A DNA stretch of 64,000 nt from Phytomonospora endophytica (GTDB lineage Bacteria > Actinomycetota > Actinomycetes > Mycobacteriales > Micromonosporaceae): contig NZ_JACHGT010000004.1 in assembly GCF_014202425.1 (NCBI RefSeq), positions 138,307-202,306 on the forward strand. Reading direction: 5' to 3'. Below are positions 14,538 through 27,168 of the stretch, in pieces. The translations under genes and the position numbers were made by a program. The notes beneath the pieces were generated by a model that made no database searches, was not told where the DNA came from, and was given only the letters and a program-made list of their open reading frames with translations. The stretch's first letter is position 1. The number at the start of each line of letters is the position of its first letter.

Positions 14538-15911
14538 ATGCACCGCCGCCGACTCCTCTCCCTCGCCGGTCCCGTCTACCTCGAACTGCTCGCCGGGGTC
14601 GTCGCCGGCGTCATCGACATCGCCTGGGTCGCCCGGCTCGGCGCCGGTGCCGTGGCCGCCGTCGCGGTGGCCACCAACGTCGAGAACGCGCTGATGGGCG
14701 TGATCCTCGTCGTCGAACTCGGCGCGACCGTCCTCATCGCCCGCCGCAGAGGCGCCGGCGACGACGCCGGCGTGCGCACGGCGATCCGCGCGACCTGGCT
14801 GCTGTTCGCGCTCGTCACACCCGTCGTCGCGGTGGGCGGGTGGCTCGCCCGCGACCACATCGGGGCGGTCTTCGCCGCGCCCGGCGAGGCCCGCGAGATG
14901 ACCGTCGCCTTCCTCGCCGTCGGTCTCCCGGGCATCGCGGTGTACTTCGCCCAGCTCACCGTCAACGGGATCTTCAAAGGACTCGGCGACACGCGCACGC
15001 CCATGCGGCTGGCCGTCCTCGGCAACGCCGTCCTGCTCGTCCTCGACCCGCTGCTCATCTACGGCCTCGCCGGGTTTCCCCGCCTCGGCGTCGCGGGCGC
15101 CGCGGTCGCGACGGTCACCGGGCGGCTCATCGCCCTGGCCGCCGGACTACTTTTGCTGCGCGCGAGAACCCGAGCCTCCGCCCCACTCGGCGAGGTCTGG
15201 GCCGACGCGCGCCGGATCGCCGCCACGGGGGTGTCGATGGCCGCCGAGTTCGCCACCCGGATGGTGGGCGCGCTGGTGATGGTCGCGGCCGTCGCCCGCT
15301 TCGGGCCGGTCGCGGTCGCCGCCTACGGCATCGGCACGAAGGCGATGTACACGGCGACCATGGGCTTCTACGCGATCCGCCAGGCCGCCACCATCCACAC
15401 CTCCCACACGCGGGGTGCGGGCGGCGGGACCGACGCGATCGCGCGGGAAACCCTGCTCATCGGCCTCGGCGCCGGGACCGTCGCGGCCGTCGCCGCCTTC
15501 GTCGCGGGCCCGTGGGCGATGCGGGTGTTCACCGACGACGCGCAGGTCGTCGCCGCCGGGGTCTCCTACCTGCGCTGGATGGCGCCCTACCTGCTCGTCC
15601 TGGCCTGCCTCATCGCCTCGACGGGCGTGCGGCTCGGCGAGGGCGCGGGCGGGAGACTCTTCGCCGTCACGCTCACCGGGACCCTCCTCCAGGTCCCCCT
15701 GGCGTTCGGGTTGTCGGTCCCGCTCGGCCTGCCCGGGGTGTGGCTGGCGCCGACGCTGTCGGTGACGATCCAGTTCGTCCTGCTCAGAGGTGGCCGGCCC
15801 GCCCGGGGAACGACGGGCCGGCCACGATCGATCACACCGTGGCGCGAACGAGCGAGGGGTCGTACACGTCGGACACGAACGGACCGACCGACGACGTCGC
15901 CGCGGACCTGA
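14538..15911 (+). CDS. MATE-family multidrug exporter
   Basis: A 457-aa inner-membrane transporter starting at ATG 14538 with GGAG upstream. Twelve hydrophobic segments in two pseudo-repeats, with VYLELLAGVVAGVIDIAWVARLG at the start and a GIFKGLGDTRTPM loop after helix 4, fit MatE (DinF/NorM type) Na+ or H+ antiporters. The last helix ends near residue 415 (QFVLLR); the following 42 residues are Arg/Thr-rich, translate through the terminator hairpin at 15790-15825 and overlap the convergent protease gene by 80 nt. That tail looks like a lost stop codon or small frameshift near 15790. Divergence from padR suggests drug- or metabolite-responsive expression. Confidence 0.88.
   Translation: MHRRRLLSLAGPVYLELLAGVVAGVIDIAWVARLGAGAVAAVAVATNVENALMGVILVVELGATVLIARRRGAGDDAGVRTAIRATWLLFALVTPVVAVGGWLARDHIGAVFAAPGEAREMTVAFLAVGLPGIAVYFAQLTVNGIFKGLGDTRTPMRLAVLGNAVLLVLDPLLIYGLAGFPRLGVAGAAVATVTGRLIALAAGLLLLRARTRASAPLGEVWADARRIAATGVSMAAEFATRMVGALVMVAAVARFGPVAVAAYGIGTKAMYTATMGFYAIRQAATIHTSHTRGAGGGTDAIARETLLIGLGAGTVAAVAAFVAGPWAMRVFTDDAQVVAAGVSYLRWMAPYLLVLACLIASTGVRLGEGAGGRLFAVTLTGTLLQVPLAFGLSVPLGLPGVWLAPTLSVTIQFVLLRGGRPARGTTGRPRSITPWRERARGRTRRTRTDRPTTSPRT
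15790..15825. terminator. 12-bp hairpin terminator at a convergent junction
   Basis: GTGGCCGGCCCG and its perfect complement flank a 12-nt loop. It starts 7 nt past the snapalysin stop (minus) and lies inside the C-terminal tail of the MATE frame. Confidence 0.7.
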
Positions 15912-16401
15912 ACAGCTGGTTGACCCGGTTGGCCTCACCGGCGTTCGGGTACGGGTTCGAGCAGCCGGTGCCGGCGCTGCCGCCCGACATCAGGTACGAG
16001 CAGATGCCGTTGTAGGTGTCGGGCAGGCCGAGGCCGTGCCCGATCTCGTGGGCGACGATGCGCAGCGCGTTGTGGCCGGCGGCGATGTCACGGCTGTCGA
16101 TGTAGATCGTGGCGCAACCCAGGCCGCACACGTAGGCGCGGGAGCCGCCGCCGGTCGTGCCGTAGATGCGGATGCTGCCGCTGCCGGAGCTGACCATGCG
16201 CACGTTCGGCGCCGCGCTGTTCCAGATCGAGGCGGCCTGGCTCGACTGGGAGCTGTAGGCGTACGCCGTGTAGTAGACCGTGCGGACGTTGACGCTCTGG
16301 TCGGCCACGGCCGCCGACTGGGTGGCGAACTGGGCGCCGGCCAGGGCGAGCACGAAGGTGAGGGTGCCGACGAGAAGACGGAGCGCTCTCTTGGATAACA
16401 C
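15832..16401 (-). CDS. Snapalysin-type secreted zinc metalloprotease (peptidase family M7)
   Basis: A 189-aa exported protease. The start is GTG 16401. A signal peptide covers residues 1-33 (LLVGTLTFVLALAG, AVAD), followed by a very short pro-region and the catalytic domain. HEIGHGLGLPD (His118, Glu119, His122, Asp128) is the M7 HExxHxxGxxD site, with the family's YLMSGGSAGTGCSNPYP just after and a CGLGC disulphide candidate before. Streptomyces SnpA is about 227 aa, so the propeptide here is reduced. The LysR-type activator that usually flanks snpA is absent. Codon 2 is TTA (16398-16396), suggesting bldA dependence. Confidence 0.92.
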   Translation of the reverse strand: MLSKRALRLLVGTLTFVLALAGAQFATQSAAVADQSVNVRTVYYTAYAYSSQSSQAASIWNSAAPNVRMVSSGSGSIRIYGTTGGGSRAYVCGLGCATIYIDSRDIAAGHNALRIVAHEIGHGLGLPDTYNGICSYLMSGGSAGTGCSNPYPNAGEANRVNQLFRSAATSSVGPFVSDVYDPSLVRATV

Positions 16402-16556
16402 GGGGGTCTCCCTTGGGTACGCGACCGTGCCGGGTCGCGGGTGGGCCGACGGACACCGTCGCTGTCGCCTCGCGGTGTCCGTGAGGACCTTTCAGACGGT
16501 ATTGAAAGGTGCCTAACCGGCGCCAGTAGGGAAAACCCTTGAATAACGGGGTATTA

Positions 16557-17437
<881 letters not shown>

Positions 17438-17615
17438 TCAATCGCTTAACGTCACTTGTCTGGCTGAGTGTCGGTGTGTGTGACAGGGTGGAAATGAGCG
17501 CGTATACGCGGCGTGGAGTGCGATTTCCCACTGTGGACTTACGATCACCACGCGGAGCCGTTAGCCTCCACGACCACCCGCCGCAACGACGCGGCCGCGC
17601 AGTCGGGAGGCCGAA

Positions 17616-20324
<2,709 letters not shown>

Positions 20325-20327
20325 CCA

Positions 20328-20371
20328 CGACGTGAAGGTCCCCTCCGGCCGCGGCCGGAGGGGACCTTCAC
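20328..20371. terminator. 21-bp hairpin terminator after ppdK
   Basis: A perfect 21-nt inverted repeat around a 2-nt centre begins 3 nt after the ppdK stop and ends 8 nt from the stop of the convergent small membrane-protein gene. It can act in both directions. Confidence 0.85.
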
Positions 20372-20379
20372 GTGCGAAC

Positions 20380-20586
20380 TCACCGCTGGTAGGGATGTCC
20401 CCAGTAGTTGAACGGGGGCCGGTCGGCGGTGGAGTGCACGAGCCTGCGCGTGCGTGGCTCGTGCCGTTCGTCGATGGTGATGTCCGGGTGGTCGTGCTCG
20501 TGCGAGGCCCGGCGGCTCCAGATGTAGACACCTAGACCCAGGGCGACGCCGAGCGCGACGAGAATGATGGCCGCTGCGATGTCCAT
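20380..20586 (-). CDS. 68-aa single-helix membrane protein
   Basis: Starts at ATG 20586. Residues 1-24 form one hydrophobic helix (AAAIILVALGVALGLGVYIW) followed by a basic stop (SRRAS) and a polar C-terminus with several His, Asp and Arg residues ending FNYWGHPYQR. The function is unknown. It may be cotranscribed with the 57-aa frame at 20647-20820, 60 nt upstream on the same strand. High third-position GC and a clean hydrophobic/polar split support real coding. Confidence 0.6.
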   Translation of the reverse strand: MDIAAAIILVALGVALGLGVYIWSRRASHEHDHPDITIDERHEPRTRRLVHSTADRPPFNYWGHPYQR

Positions 20587-20646
20587 ACCTTCGTGTACCC
20601 GGGACGGCGCGGTATCAATCGGCCGGAAGTGCCCGATAACAGCGGG

Positions 20647-20820
20647 CTAGGCGGCGAGCGGCAGGGAATCGCCCGCCGCGGGTGCGGTGTCCTCGGCGGC
20701 GAAGAACGCCTCCCAGGGGTCACCGTCGTCGACGAGAGGCGCGAAGTCCTCGTCGTCCACTCGGTCGTGGACCGGGAGCGCGGGGCGGCCGCCCGGATGG
20801 ATCGGCGATCGAGTGGTCAT
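20647..20820 (-). CDS. 57-aa acidic small protein
   Basis: A small gene starting at ATG 20820 behind a good ribosome site (GGGAAGGAAC), ending TAG 20649-20647. The product begins MTTRSPIHPGGRPALPV, then an acidic middle (DRVDDEDFAPLVDDGDPWEAFF) and an Ala-rich end (DSLPLAA). There is no membrane helix, Cys or known motif. Its role is unknown. Many Asp/Glu codons end in C or G, in line with neighbouring genes. I found no modification enzyme nearby that would make it a RiPP precursor. Confidence 0.5.
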   Translation of the reverse strand: MTTRSPIHPGGRPALPVHDRVDDEDFAPLVDDGDPWEAFFAAEDTAPAAGDSLPLAA

Positions 20821-21031
20821 TGTTCCTTCCCAGGGGGGTCATGAAGTCCGTTCAACCGGCACAACGACCCGCGCCGTCCGTCCATTCCGGACGGTGACGC
20901 AGCACTCACCCGGCCCGAGCCGCGCTTACGGCTCGCCGGGAGGCGCGTCAGGCGACCTGAAGAAAACCGTAAGGCCCCTCCGGCAGAGTTCTCCTTGTCA
21001 GCGAGACCGGGAACGAAAACAGGAGAAGACA

Positions 21032-21577
21032 ATGCGCAAGCTCATCAACTCGACCTACATCACCCTCGACGGCGTCATCGAGAACCCGATGTGGACCATG
21101 CCGTACTTCGACGCCGAGTTCGCCGAGTCGCAGACGAGCAACGCCGACGCGCTGCTGATGGGCCGCGAGACCTACGACGGCTTCGCCGCGGTGTGGCCGA
21201 CGATGGACGAGAGCGACCCGAGCACCGGTGCGGCCTACTTCAACAGCGTCAAGAAGTACGTGGCCTCCACGACCCTGACCGACCCGTCGTGGAACAACAC
21301 CGAGGTCCTCGAAGGCGACCTGGTCGAGGCCGTCGCCAAGCTCAAGGCGTCCGAGGGCAAGGACATCCTGCAGTACGGCTTCGGGACGGTCACCACCGCG
21401 CTCATCGAGGCCGGCCTCGTCGACGAGGTCCGCCTGTGGATCCACCCCGTCATCGAAGGGGGCGACAGCGTGTCGGCGCCGCTCAAGGGCTTCAAGGCGA
21501 GCTTCGAGCTGCTGGACACCAAGATCAACCCCACGGGCCTGATCATCGCCACCTACCGTCCCAAGGCCGCCGAGTAA
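21032..21577 (+). CDS. Dihydrofolate-reductase-like (RibD C-terminal) protein
   Basis: A 181-aa cytoplasmic protein starting at ATG 21032 with AGGAGAAG 4 nt upstream. It carries the RibD C-terminal/DHFR-like Rossmann fold of COG0262: KLINSTYITLDGVIENP at the N-terminus, ADALLMGRETYDGF, then LQYGFGTVTTALIEAGLVDEVRLWIHPVIEGG. These stand-alone proteins are predicted NADPH reductases of pterin- or flavin-like compounds; most have no proven substrate. It stands alone with its own terminator. Confidence 0.88.
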   Translation: MRKLINSTYITLDGVIENPMWTMPYFDAEFAESQTSNADALLMGRETYDGFAAVWPTMDESDPSTGAAYFNSVKKYVASTTLTDPSWNNTEVLEGDLVEAVAKLKASEGKDILQYGFGTVTTALIEAGLVDEVRLWIHPVIEGGDSVSAPLKGFKASFELLDTKINPTGLIIATYRPKAAE

Positions 21578-21594
21578 ACCCACCCCGTCGACCT

Positions 21595-21616
21595 GGGCCC
21601 CGCTTCGGCGGGGCCC
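21595..21616 (+). terminator. Hairpin terminator after the DHFR-like gene
   Basis: GGGCCCCGC-TTCG-GCGGGGCCC: a perfect 9-bp stem with an extra-stable TTCG tetraloop, followed by a T-containing stretch, 18 nt after the stop codon. Confidence 0.85.
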
Positions 21617-21759
21617 GGTTCCGTTTCCCCGCGCGCGCCTCACGTCCGGTCGGTCCGTGCCCACCGGATGGCGAACAGGTTGCCGCACGCCGACCCCTTG
21701 ACCACCGTGCGGTGACGCAGCAGTATCGAGGCACCCGATCCCAACGAGGGGAGTCCATT

Positions 21760-22113
21760 GTGGGCAGCCGGTGGTACACGATCGTGATCGACGCGGCGGA
21801 TCCGGCCCGGCTCGCGCGCTGGTGGGGAGAGGTGCTCGGCTACGAACTCCTCTACGAGGCCTCCGACGAGGCCGTCATCGGCGCCAAGGACAACGGCCAC
21901 CCCGGACTCTGCTTCGTGTCGGTGACCGACCCCAAGTCGGTCAAGAACCGCCTGCACATCGACCTCAACCCCGACGACCAGGCCGCCGAGGTCGAGCGGC
22001 TGGTCGACATGGGCGCCCGCCACGTCGACATCGGCCAGCAAGAGGTCGGCTGGGTCGTGCTCGCCGACCCCGAGGGGAACGAGTTCTGTGTGCTGACGCC
22101 GCGGGAGCAGTGA
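21760..22113 (+). CDS. VOC-family (glyoxalase-like) protein
   Basis: A 117-aa single-module protein. GTG 21760 (VGSRWYTIVIDAADP) is proposed with ACGAGGGGAG about 7 nt upstream; the open frame extends far 5' across the previous gene and is not real there. It has the paired beta-alpha-beta-beta-beta units of the vicinal-oxygen-chelate superfamily: ARLARWWGEVLGYELLYE, NRLHIDLNPDD and the end WVVLADPEGNEFCVLTPRE. This is the short glyoxalase-like form common in actinomycetes. The substrate is unknown. Confidence 0.85.
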   Translation: MGSRWYTIVIDAADPARLARWWGEVLGYELLYEASDEAVIGAKDNGHPGLCFVSVTDPKSVKNRLHIDLNPDDQAAEVERLVDMGARHVDIGQQEVGWVVLADPEGNEFCVLTPREQ

Positions 22114-22246
22114 ACCGGGCGGCTCGGATCGCCGACGCGCGTCCGTCTGTCGGGGAATCTCGCACGGTCTCGCCTTGAGGACCGAAGCTGTCCGCAATCG
22201 CTCATAGCCTTCGGGTACCAGCACATGAGCGAAACGGAGAACCACC

Positions 22247-23062
22247 ATGACCATCCTCGTCACCGGAGCGACCGGAACCGTCGGCGGCCAGATCGTCCGC
22301 CAGCTGCACGAGGCCGGCCACGCGGTCCGCGCGCTCACCCGCGACCCCGCCAAGGCCACGCTGCCCGAGGGCGTCGAGGTCGTCGCGGGCGACCTGACCG
22401 ACCCGGACACCCTCACAGGCGTCTTCGACGGCGTGACGGCCGCGCACCTCATCACCTTCGGCGGCGACTACGAGAGCCTCACGACCGGCCAGCGCATCAT
22501 GGAACTGGCCCGGGAGGCCGGCGTCGGGAAGGTCACGATCCTGCGCGGGCCCGGCGACGACGCCTTCCTGGAGACCGTCCAGGCGAGCGGAATCGACTGG
22601 ACGATGCTGACCCCGGTCGAGTTCATGTCGAACCACCGGGAATGGGCCGACCGGATCCGGGAGAGCGGCGAGGTCCGCGAAGGCTTCCCCGAGTCCCTGA
22701 GCGCGCTCGTCCACGAGGCCGACATCGCCGCCGTCGGGGTCGCCGCCCTCACCCAGGACGGGCACGCCGGGCAGACCTACACGATCACCGGCCCCGAGGC
22801 CCTGACGATCCGCGACAAGGTCACCGTCCTCGCCGAGGCGCTCGGCCGCGACCTCACCCTCGTCGAGCTCACCGAGGAACAGGTCCTCGCGCAGCTGCTC
22901 GCCGAGGGCTGGGACGAGGGTTCGGCGGCGTGGATGGTCGACGTCCGCAAGAACACCCCCGAGATCGGCTACACGGTCGTCGACACCGTCGAGCGCGTCA
23001 CCGGCAGGCCCGCGCGGACCTTCGCGCAGTGGGGCCGGGAGAACGCGGGACTGTTCTCCTAG
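22247..23062 (+). CDS. NmrA-like NAD(P)-binding SDR protein
   Basis: A 271-aa atypical SDR starting at ATG 22247 with GGAGAACC upstream. The Rossmann motif GATGTVGG is at residues 7-14, with RALTRDP after beta-2 (an Arg typical of NADPH binding). The classical Tyr-x3-Lys pair is missing, as in the NmrA/SDRa5 group that senses redox state or reduces quinones. The middle holds WTMLTPVEFMSN and the C-terminal half covers ADIAAVGVAALTQDGHAGQTYTITG. It is monocistronic and ends at a strong hairpin. It may be a quinone-oxidoreductase-like enzyme or a redox sensor. Confidence 0.85.
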   Translation: MTILVTGATGTVGGQIVRQLHEAGHAVRALTRDPAKATLPEGVEVVAGDLTDPDTLTGVFDGVTAAHLITFGGDYESLTTGQRIMELAREAGVGKVTILRGPGDDAFLETVQASGIDWTMLTPVEFMSNHREWADRIRESGEVREGFPESLSALVHEADIAAVGVAALTQDGHAGQTYTITGPEALTIRDKVTVLAEALGRDLTLVELTEEQVLAQLLAEGWDEGSAAWMVDVRKNTPEIGYTVVDTVERVTGRPARTFAQWGRENAGLFS

Positions 23063-23070
23063 AGACGCGA

Positions 23071-23103
23071 AAGGGCCGGGAGACCAGAGGTCTCCCGGCC
23101 CTT
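23071..23103. terminator. 15-bp hairpin terminator between convergent genes
   Basis: AAGGGCCGGGAGACC-AGA-GGTCTCCCGGCCCTT: a perfect 15-bp stem, 8 nt after the NmrA-like stop and 14 nt from the convergent beta-propeller stop. Confidence 0.85.
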
Positions 23104-23117
23104 CGGCGTGTCGTGCG

Positions 23118-25043
23118 TCAGGCGGGGCGGTCGAGGGTGACCGACACCCGGAAGGGCTTGCCCTTCGGGTCGTAGGCGCCGCCGTACTCGAAGCCCTCGG
23201 CGGGGATCTCGGCGCGCGAACCGTCGGCGAAGACGGCCTCGCCGATGCGGAAGTTGTGCACCAGGCCGCCGCCGAAGTCGGCGATCGCCAGCACCGGCGC
23301 GGTCGTGACCTGCACGCCCGTCTCGCCCGGCTGGAGCATCGAGCCCAGGTCCTCGGCGCAGACCGGGTCGGCGAGGCGCGAGTCGGTCAGGCTCCGGGCG
23401 ACGGAACCACCCGTGCCCTCCAGCTGCACCCACTTCACGGCGCGGTCGCCGCGCGAGGTCACGAGCAACTGCGAACCGTCGCGGGTGTGCGTCACGCAGG
23501 TGGGGTTGGCGCCCACCGGGATCTGCCCGACCTCGGCGACCTGCGCCGGGTTCTCCAGCGACAGGACCCGCAGCATGCCGTCGCGGGTGGCGACATAGCC
23601 GTACTTGCCGTCCCAGGCCAGGCTCGCCGCGTTCGGCGAGGACGGCAGCGCGACGACGTTGCCGACGGTCGGCGTCATGCCCTTCTTGCCGCTGAAGGTG
23701 TAGGGCCATTCCTTCTTGCCGTCACCGGTCAGCGGGGGACCGGTCACCGTCTCGCCGAAGTACGCGTCGTTGGTGGCGGTGAACAGCGGCGTCAAGTCGA
23801 CCGTGACGGCCTTGCGCTCGGCCGCCGATACGATCACGGCCCTGCCGTTGTGCGCGACGTTCTGCGCGGTGGCCGCGCGGCCCTCCGGTGTCGTCAGCCA
23901 CTCCCCGCGGCGGTCCAGTTCGGTGTTGCCGTGGTAGTCGGTGGTCACGCCGATCCCGGTCGGTGCGACCAGCTCGGGCAGCGGCACGACACCGAGGAGC
24001 TTCATCCCGACGGTGAAGCCGGAGTTCGGCAGCGCCGGGAAGGGGGTCGCGAAGTCGGCGCGGGTGTTCTGCTGCTTACCGGTCAGCGCCACCACGGCCA
24101 CGCCGCCCTGGATCTTCTTGGTGTCCCAGACCGTGATCAGCGCGAACTCGTTGCCCGGTGTGACCGCGACGGCCGTCGGCACGAGGTTCTTCGGCAGCTT
24201 CAGGCACTGGCCGCCCTGCGTGCCGCTCGTCCCGGCCGTGGCGATCAGGCCCTTGTTGAAGACCATGACCGCGTGCGCGGCGCCGTCGAGCCCGTCGGCG
24301 CGGGCCATGTCGACCAGATCTCCGATCGGGATGTCGGCGTCACTGGCGCATTGACCGGCCTCGCCGTTGGCGAGCTCGACCTCCGGATGGCCGTCGGTCG
24401 ACAGGCGCCCGCCCTCGCGGGGGGCGTAACCGACGGTGGTGGTCGTCGTCTCGACCGAGGTGATGTGGTCGACACCCGGCAGCTGCTCCTCCTTCGGGAC
24501 GTAGCCGACCTGCCCCTGGATGTTCCGCAGCGAATCGAGGCTGGGCGGGGGCGTCGAGCCGAGCTGCCACTGCCGGTCGACGTTGCCGAGCGGCAGGTTG
24601 AGCGGCTTGTCGTCGACCTTCGGCGCGGTGGTCAGGCCGTCGAAGTCGGTCTTGCCGTGATACTTGTGCCAGTCGGGGCCCATCCGCCAGTTCAGGCCCT
24701 CGTCGGTGGCCAGTTTGCCCGCCATGTCCACATACGCGGCGGGATCGATGGTCCCGTCGGCGGCGAGCAGCGGGTCGGGAGCCTCCGGCGGCGCCGACGC
24801 GCTCGGCGAGGCGTCGTCCCCGGCGCCCCCACCGGGACCGGGCGAGTCCGGCGGCAGGAACACGATCCATCCGATCAGCGCGAGCATGATCGCCACACCC
24901 GACAGGTAGATCGCCATCCGGACACCGCGGCCGTGGGTCTCCGGCGCCAGCGTCTTCGTCGGCGGAGGCGGAGGCTGCGGCGCCGCCTGCTGTTCTGGCT
25001 CGGCGGGACCGGATTCAGGATTGGGAACCATTGGGGGCCTCAT
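23118..25043 (-). CDS. Membrane-anchored beta-propeller protein
   Basis: Up to 641 aa starting at ATG 25043 or, equally possible, ATG 25031 (MVPNPESG). A Pro-rich cytoplasmic N-terminus (to about 40) is followed by one membrane helix (MAIYLSGVAIMLALIGWIVFL, about 43-63) and a long extracellular region with a Ser/Pro-rich linker. Residues about 240-610 repeat blades of the YVTN/LVIVD kind, such as PTAVAVTPGNEFALITVWDTK, ASLAWDGKYGYVATRDGMLRV and PTCVTHTRDGSQLLVTSRGDRAV. Probably a cell-surface binding or scaffold protein. No enzyme motif was found. It is divergent from dnaG across 277 nt. Confidence 0.72.
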   Translation of the reverse strand: MRPPMVPNPESGPAEPEQQAAPQPPPPPTKTLAPETHGRGVRMAIYLSGVAIMLALIGWIVFLPPDSPGPGGGAGDDASPSASAPPEAPDPLLAADGTIDPAAYVDMAGKLATDEGLNWRMGPDWHKYHGKTDFDGLTTAPKVDDKPLNLPLGNVDRQWQLGSTPPPSLDSLRNIQGQVGYVPKEEQLPGVDHITSVETTTTTVGYAPREGGRLSTDGHPEVELANGEAGQCASDADIPIGDLVDMARADGLDGAAHAVMVFNKGLIATAGTSGTQGGQCLKLPKNLVPTAVAVTPGNEFALITVWDTKKIQGGVAVVALTGKQQNTRADFATPFPALPNSGFTVGMKLLGVVPLPELVAPTGIGVTTDYHGNTELDRRGEWLTTPEGRAATAQNVAHNGRAVIVSAAERKAVTVDLTPLFTATNDAYFGETVTGPPLTGDGKKEWPYTFSGKKGMTPTVGNVVALPSSPNAASLAWDGKYGYVATRDGMLRVLSLENPAQVAEVGQIPVGANPTCVTHTRDGSQLLVTSRGDRAVKWVQLEGTGGSVARSLTDSRLADPVCAEDLGSMLQPGETGVQVTTAPVLAIADFGGGLVHNFRIGEAVFADGSRAEIPAEGFEYGGAYDPKGKPFRVSVTLDRPA

Positions 25044-25308
25044 CGGTGATTCTCTGTTTCCCTCATGGACGACAGCTGGGCGGCACTCGCGATCACTTCG
25101 CAGGCGTGGGCGGTTCGCACTCGCAGGGCAGACTACTCGAACGAGACCTTTGCCCGAAGCCGGGCGAACCGCGTTCCCGATGGGTCACAGGCGCGCTCGC
25201 GGTGGCGCGGAGACGGTCGCTGTGGGGACATGGCCTCGGACTCTAGCGCATCACCCCGGGCCCTCGACCGGTGAAGTCGCGCCTACCTGGCCCCCCGCGT
25301 GGGACGGG

Positions 25309-25314
25309 TAAGGT
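25309..25314 (+). promoter_or_regulatory. -10 box of a leaderless dnaG promoter
   Basis: TAAGGT ends 6 nt before GTG 25321 and no Shine-Dalgarno is present, so transcription should start at or within 1-2 nt of the start codon. Confidence 0.5.
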
Positions 25315-25320
25315 TGCCGC

Positions 25321-27168
25321 GTGGCCGGCCGGATCCGCGATGAGGACATCGCAGCAGTGCGAGAACGCACCGCGATCGACGACATCGTCGCCGAGCACGT
25401 GACCCTCAAACCCGCGGGCAGCGGCAACCTCAAGGGTCTGTGCCCCTTCCACGACGAGAAGAGCCCGAGCTTCCACGTCACGCCCTCCCGCGGCTTCTAC
25501 TTCTGTCACGGCTGTGGCGTCGGCGGCGACGCGATCAGCTTCCTGATGCGCCTGGAACACCTCAGCTTCGCCGAGTCGGTGGAGCGGCTGGCGTCCAAGG
25601 CCGGTTACCAGCTGCGTTACGAGGACGCCGGTGGAAGCACCATCATGCGTCCCAAACAGGGCGTCAAACAGCGTCTGCTCGCCGCCCACACCGAGGCCGC
25701 CGTCTACTACCGCGAGCAGCTCGCCCGTCCCGAGGCGCTGATCGCGCGCGAGTTCCTCAACCAGCGCGGCTTCGACCGGACGGCCGCCGAGACCTATCAC
25801 TGTGGTTTCGCCCCCGACGCCTGGGACGCGCTGACCAAGCACCTCCAGCAGAAGGGCTTCTCGTCGAACGAGCTCGTCGACGCGGGCCTGGCCAAACCGG
25901 CGCGCTCGGGGCGGCTCATCGACCGCTTCCGCAACCGCCTGCTGTGGCCGATCACCGACCTGGCGGGCGACGTCATCGGCTTCGGCGCGCGCAAGCTCGC
26001 CGAGGAGGAGGACGGGCCGAAGTACCTCAACACCCCCGAGACGCCGCTGTACAAGAAGAGTCAGGTCCTCTACGGCATCAACCACGCCAAAAGGGAGATC
26101 GCCAAGCAGAGCCGGGCGGTCATCGTCGAGGGCTACACCGACGTCATGGCCTGCCACGTCGCGGGCGTGCCGACGGCCGTGGCGACGTGTGGGACGGCCT
26201 TCGGGTCGGAGCACATCAACGTGCTGCGGCGGATGCTGATGGACTCGGACGAGTTCGGCGGTGAGATCGTCTTCACCTTCGACGGCGACGCCGCCGGGCA
26301 GAAGGCCGCGCTGCGGGCCTTCGAGGACGAGCAGAAGTTCGTCGCGCAGACCTTCATCGCCGTCGCCGCCGACGGCATGGACCCCTGTGACCTGCGCCTG
26401 GCCAAAGGCGACGAGGCCGTCCGCGACCTGGTCGCCACCCGCGAGCCGCTGATCGCCTTCGCGCTGCGCAGCGTGCTCGCCCGCCACGACCTCGACACCG
26501 TCGAAGGGCAGGTCGCCGGGCTGCGCGCGACGGCGCCGATGATCGCCAAGATCAAGGACCGCTCGCTGATCCCCGGCTACGTCAACCATCTCGCGGGCCG
26601 TCTCGGCATGGAGGTCGAACGCGTCCGCCGGGCCGTGGCGACCGTCAAGGGCGAGCGCGTGGAGCCGCCGCGCCGGCCGCAGGTCCTCGCCGCGGACAAC
26701 CCGCGCTGGCTGGTCGAGCGTGAGGCCCTGAAGCTGGCGATCCAGTCGCCGGCGCTGGCCGGACCGTACTTCGACGCCGTCGACGACTCGCACTACGGGC
26801 ATCCCCTGCACGCCGAGATCCGCAAGGCCATCGCGGCCGCGGGCGGCGCCTCGGTCGCCTCGGGCGGGCCGGTGTGGATCTCGGCGGTCACCGACTCCTG
26901 CGCCGATCTGGGCGCGCAGGCGCTCGTCGGCGAGCTGGCCGTCGAGCCGTTGCGGGTGATGGGCGAGCCGGAGCCGCGCTACGTCGAGCTGACGCTCGCG
27001 CGGGTGCAGTTGCCTCTGGTGACCGAGCAGGTCAACGCGATCAAGTCGCGTCTCCAGCGGGTCAACCCGGTCGAGGAGAAGGACCTGTACATGAAGCTGT
27101 TCGGTGAGCTGATCTCGCTCGAACAGCACGCGCGGAGCCTGCGGGAGCAGGCGAGCCGGGCGGTCTAG
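25321..27168 (+). CDS. dnaG: DNA primase
   Basis: A 615-aa replication primase that makes RNA primers at the fork with DnaB. GTG 25321 gives the normal N-terminus ([16 protein letters not shown]). The zinc ribbon CHC2 has Cys41, His44, Cys62 and Cys65; the RNA-polymerase core follows (about 120-240); TOPRIM begins at [10 protein letters not shown] (Glu near 269) with [11 protein letters not shown]; the C-terminal helicase-binding region is short and variable. Length is normal (about 600-640). Translation appears leaderless. The end overlaps the convergent GNAT gene by 4 nt. In many actinomycetes dnaG lies with rpoD or dgt; neither is here. Confidence 0.97.
   Translation: MAGRIRDEDIAAVRERTAIDDIVAEHVTLKPAGSGNLKGLCPFHDEKSPSFHVTPSRGFYFCHGCGVGGDAISFLMRLEHLSFAESVERLASKAGYQLRYEDAGGSTIMRPKQGVKQRLLAAHTEAAVYYREQLARPEALIAREFLNQRGFDRTAAETYHCGFAPDAWDALTKHLQQKGFSSNELVDAGLAKPARSGRLIDRFRNRLLWPITDLAGDVIGFGARKLAEEEDGPKYLNTPETPLYKKSQVLYGINHAKREIAKQSRAVIVEGYTDVMACHVAGVPTAVATCGTAFGSEHINVLRRMLMDSDEFGGEIVFTFDGDAAGQKAALRAFEDEQKFVAQTFIAVAADGMDPCDLRLAKGDEAVRDLVATREPLIAFALRSVLARHDLDTVEGQVAGLRATAPMIAKIKDRSLIPGYVNHLAGRLGMEVERVRRAVATVKGERVEPPRRPQVLAADNPRWLVEREALKLAIQSPALAGPYFDAVDDSHYGHPLHAEIRKAIAAAGGASVASGGPVWISAVTDSCADLGAQALVGELAVEPLRVMGEPEPRYVELTLARVQLPLVTEQVNAIKSRLQRVNPVEEKDLYMKLFGELISLEQHARSLREQASRAV

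Noticed and set aside
20647-20820. RiPP precursor peptide
   Set aside because: No modification enzyme, leader/core pattern or dedicated exporter is adjacent, so I keep it as a small protein of unknown role.
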